DNA from: Paracoccus sp. (in: a-proteobacteria)
Lineage (GTDB): Bacteria > Pseudomonadota > Alphaproteobacteria > Rhodobacterales > Rhodobacteraceae
Assembly: GCF_030538755.1 (NCBI RefSeq)
Contig: NZ_JAUNTJ010000025.1
Span: forward strand, 1-38,377
DNA: 38,377 nucleotides
Reading direction: 5' to 3'
Below are positions 36,327 through 38,377 of the stretch, one piece after another (position 1 is the stretch's first letter; every line of letters begins with the position of its first letter). Below the pieces are notes generated by a model. The model was not told the origin of the DNA. It worked only from the letters and a program-made list of their open reading frames with translations, and made no database searches. The position numbers and the translations under genes are program-made.

Positions 36327-37079
36327 ATGCAAATCGACATCACCCGATCCCACGGGCCAGATATGGCCTGCGCAGACTGCCCGATCCGGTATCGGGCCGT
36401 TTGCGCGCATTGCGAATCCCACGAGCTTGATACGCTTGAGGGGGCAAAGTTTTATCGCAGTTACGAGGCCGGGCAGGTGATCGTCTGGTTGGGCGACCGC
36501 ATGGATTTCGTCGCCTCGGTCGTGTCCGGGGTAGCCAGCCTGACCCAGACGATGGACGACGGGCGGACGCAGATGGTCGGGATGCTGTTGCCCAGCGACT
36601 TTCTGGGGCGGCCCGGACGCTCGGTCGCGCAATATACGGTCACGGCGGCCACGGATGTGACGCTGTGCTGTTTCCGCCGCAAACCGTTCGAGGAAATCCT
36701 GACGCGCACCCCGCATATCGCCCGGCGGCTGCTGGAAATGACGCTGGACGAACTGGACGCGGCGCGCGAATGGATGCTGCTGCTGGGGCGCAAGACGGCG
36801 CGGGAAAAGATCGCCTCGTTTCTGGCGATCGTCGCCCGCCGCGACGCCGCGCTGCGCAAGGCGCAGCCGGGCGGGCGGATGGAGATGGTCTTGCCCCTGA
36901 CGCGCGAAGCGATGGCCGATTATCTGGGCCTGACGCTGGAAACCGTCAGCCGGCAGGTCAGCGCGCTGAAACGCGACGAGGTGATCGCCCTGAACGGCAA
37001 GCGCAGCATCACCGTCCCCGATTTCGCGCGTCTGGTCGAGGAATCGGGCGATGACGCCGATGGCGGCTGGCTGAACTAA
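36327..37079 (+). CDS. fnrL: FNR-type oxygen-sensing transcription regulator
   Basis: 250 residues from ATG 36327; a TTG at 36309 lies inside the FNR box and is rejected. The N-terminal iron-sulfur cysteines are C15, C18, C26 and C29 (ACADCPIRYRAVCAHC), with C114/C115 available as the central ligand. The cyclic-nucleotide-like fold spans about 40-150. The CRP-type HTH near the end (LTREAMADYLGLTLETVSRQVSALK) holds E-x2-SR, the residues that read the TTGAT half-site in FNR. It is equivalent to FnrL of Rhodobacter and FnrP of Paracoccus. Its place between hemN and uspA-ccoN is the arrangement known from these genera. It likely represses itself and activates its neighbours. Confidence 0.93.
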   Translation: MQIDITRSHGPDMACADCPIRYRAVCAHCESHELDTLEGAKFYRSYEAGQVIVWLGDRMDFVASVVSGVASLTQTMDDGRTQMVGMLLPSDFLGRPGRSVAQYTVTAATDVTLCCFRRKPFEEILTRTPHIARRLLEMTLDELDAAREWMLLLGRKTAREKIASFLAIVARRDAALRKAQPGGRMEMVLPLTREAMADYLGLTLETVSRQVSALKRDEVIALNGKRSITVPDFARLVEESGDDADGGWLN

Positions 37080-37084
37080 CCTGT

Positions 37085-37118
37085 CCAGGGCCGGGGCGGC
37101 CCCGGCCCTGGGTGTTTT
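37085..37118. terminator. Terminator between fnr and uspA
   Basis: Perfect 12-bp stem 37085-37096 with 37100-37111, loop CGG, followed by GTGTTTT. It separates the convergent fnr and universal-stress genes. Confidence 0.85.
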
Positions 37119-37132
37119 GCGCCAGCGTGGTC

Positions 37133-37972
37133 TCAGCGGGCCATGAAAACCGCGACGGGCGAATTTTCCAGCATGTTGCGGGTTGCGCCGCCAAGGATCG
37201 CCTCGCGAAAGCGCGAATGGCCATAGGCCCCCATCACGATCATATCGGCACCGGTTTCCTGAGCGCGGCGGATCAGCACGTCGCTGATGGCCGGTTCGGT
37301 GCGCGCCAGCACGGCGATTTCGGCGCGGGCACCGTGACGAACCAGCATCTGACACAGCGCGCCCCCCGGATCCGAGCGTTCGGGGCCAAAGGGCTTGGGA
37401 TCGACCACGGTGATTTCCACCGATTCCGCTGCTACCAGCAGGGGCAGGGCGCGGCGCACGGCGGCGATGGCCTCGTTCGACTGGTTCCACGCGACCATCA
37501 CCTTTTTCGGCGGCTCGGTCGGCAGATCGCCGCGCGGCAGCACCAGCACCGGACAGCCGCCTTCGAACATCGCGGCCTCGGTCACGGCTTCGGCATCGGG
37601 CGGGGCGGTGTCGCCATAGGGGTGGTTCTGCACCATCACATCGGCAAAGCGGGCGCGCATCCCGATCAGCGTGGTCAGCCCGCCCGACTGGGCCACGGCG
37701 GAATCGACCGACCAGCGCAGCGCGGTGTTCGGCGTCAGCCGGTCGCGCACCGTTTTTTCCAGCGTTTCGGCCGCCGTCATGGATTTGTCGATGGATTCCT
37801 GAAACACATAGGCCGAGGCCCCGGCATAGTAATAGCCAACCTGGCTGTGATCGACGCCAAGGCAAAACACTTCGAGATGGGCATCTTCGCGCAGGGCCAA
37901 TGCCGCTGCTGCGTCAAGCTGGCTGGTCTGGCTGGGGTCGGTGATGACGGTAAGGATTGTCTTGAAGCTCAT
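37133..37972 (-). CDS. Tandem universal stress protein (UspA type)
   Basis: 279 residues from ATG 37972, with AGGAG 8 bases upstream. There are two Usp domains: the first (about 1-140) opens SFKTILTVITDPSQ, and the second (about 145-279) has VMVAWNQSNEA and the ATP-type loop VMGAYGHSRFREAILGGAT (G-x2-G-x9-G). The first domain lacks that loop, so probably only the second binds nucleotide. Such tandem proteins are induced by low oxygen in several bacteria. An FNR box at 38029-38042 is centred 41.5 bases before the predicted start at 37994, so direct FNR activation is likely. It lies between fnr and ccoN, as in Paracoccus. Confidence 0.92.
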   Translation of the reverse strand: MSFKTILTVITDPSQTSQLDAAAALALREDAHLEVFCLGVDHSQVGYYYAGASAYVFQESIDKSMTAAETLEKTVRDRLTPNTALRWSVDSAVAQSGGLTTLIGMRARFADVMVQNHPYGDTAPPDAEAVTEAAMFEGGCPVLVLPRGDLPTEPPKKVMVAWNQSNEAIAAVRRALPLLVAAESVEITVVDPKPFGPERSDPGGALCQMLVRHGARAEIAVLARTEPAISDVLIRRAQETGADMIVMGAYGHSRFREAILGGATRNMLENSPVAVFMAR

Positions 37973-38028
37973 CAGGGTCGCTCCTGTTCCTGTTCGCATG
38001 ATTGTGACGCATTCCGCGCCCGTTTACA

Positions 38029-38042
38029 TTGACTTGCATCAA
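38029..38042 (-). promoter_or_regulatory. FNR box for uspA
   Basis: TTGACTTGCATCAA (9 of 10 matches). Counting 41.5 bases from its centre gives a start at 37994 on the reverse strand, 22 bases before the uspA ATG. CACAAT lies exactly at -12 to -7 (38006-38001), four of six matches to TATAAT. Confidence 0.88.
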
Positions 38043-38112
38043 CCCGGCGTCAACCATGAGAAGATCGGCCCGCCTGTCAGGCAATCATGCCGGAAACGCC
38101 GCGTCTTTGCGC

Positions 38113-38126
38113 TTTGATTCAGATCA
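38113..38126 (+). promoter_or_regulatory. FNR box for ccoN
   Basis: TTGATTCAGATCAA is a perfect FNR consensus. Its centre at 38119.5 predicts a start at 38161, where the base is G; TATGCG at 38149-38154 holds the -12 to -7 position. The leader to the ccoN ATG is 78 bases. Confidence 0.9.
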
Positions 38127-38238
38127 AGGACGTGTGCTTGTTGCGATCCTATGCGATGGTGGCCGGATGCCCGTCTGCCCGTTCGATTCGTCGTGACGGG
38201 CCGGGTTCTGCTATGAAATGCAAAGGGACACGAGGACG

Positions 38239-38377
38239 ATGTCAAATCTGTTCAAGCTGATCGCGCTGGGTGCGGTCGCGGTGTTTGCCGCGATCGGCGC
38301 CAACCTTGCGCGCGATCTGGCATATATGGTGAACGCCCTGACCGTGATGCTGGTTGCGGGCGGTATGTTCATCTGGG
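38239..38377 (+). CDS. ccoN: Cytochrome cbb3 oxidase subunit I, N-terminal fragment
   Basis: 46 codons before the window ends. The protein begins [20 protein letters not shown] and contains the [24 protein letters not shown] segment typical of CcoN in Paracoccus and Rhodobacter. CcoN is the catalytic haem-copper subunit of the high-affinity cbb3 terminal oxidase used at low oxygen. GAGGA precedes the ATG. The perfect FNR box upstream and the neighbouring fnr and hemN genes fit this call; the remaining subunits should follow to the right. Confidence 0.88.
   Translation, partial: MSNLFKLIALGAVAVFAAIGANLARDLAYMVNALTVMLVAGGMFIW

Noticed and set aside
38039-38245. A 68-codon reverse frame across the ccoN promoter
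   Set aside because: It covers the FNR box, promoter and ribosome site of ccoN and has no start signal.

Overview
The window is GC-rich, densely packed bacterial chromosome and reads as an alphaproteobacterium of the Rhodobacteraceae, most likely Paracoccus or a close relative. The grounds are gene order and gene types: hemN / fnr / uspA / ccoN with FNR boxes, etfBA next to a HIG1-type small protein, a bacterial NDUFS6-like zinc protein, cytochrome c' with cytochrome b561, and choXWV facing betIBA. No tRNA, rRNA, insertion sequence, prophage or CRISPR array was seen, and no complete gene looks frameshifted. The window cuts tuf (EF-Tu) at the left edge and ccoN at the right edge.

Layout. 1-3.2 kb: start of tuf (-), a glycine-rich DUF533/TerB-like protein, cytochrome c' overlapping a cytochrome b561, and a GIY-YIG protein (-). 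3.2-7.8 kb: parC (-), divergent from an SH3b-domain exported protein, an SDR oxidoreductase, a HIG1 membrane protein and a PduO-type corrinoid adenosyltransferase. 7.9-9.6 kb: etfB-etfA, closed by a strong terminator shared with the opposing folB-folP-glmM run (9.65-12.8 kb), which a SleB-like hydrolase precedes. 13.7-17.7 kb: a PPDK-like protein with a divergent ATP domain and an O-acetylhomoserine sulfhydrylase (both -). 17.8-19.6 kb: an ABC-F ATPase. 19.7-24 kb: a surface-polysaccharide block, with an SqdB-type UDP-sulfoquinovose synthase, kpsT- and kpsE-like genes (-) and a divergent kpsM-like permease (+).

24-30.6 kb is a complete choline-to-glycine-betaine module. choXWV imports choline; betB and betA oxidise it; betI is the repressor. 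The two arms diverge from a 100-bp gap holding a clear BetI-type palindrome. 30.6-34.9 kb: an ABC ATPase without an adjacent permease, the NDUFS6-like zinc protein and full-length polA. 34.9-38.4 kb is the anaerobic/microaerobic control region: hemN, the FNR-family regulator, a tandem universal stress protein and the start of ccoN (cbb3 oxidase). It has three FNR boxes, two of them placed exactly where class II activation of the adjacent gene would require.

The most interesting non-coding signals are: (i) a hemN/fnr intergenic region in which one AT-rich core could serve as -10 for both directions and hemN appears to be leaderless; (ii) a palindromic TATAAT between parC and the SH3 gene; (iii) a two-copy intergenic element (GC hairpin plus GGGATATTT...CAGACCAAAGAT) at 2.4 and 32 kb; (iv) three perfect heptamers at the start of the GIY-YIG gene that place ATGs in all three frames; (v) a stable hairpin between choX and choW.
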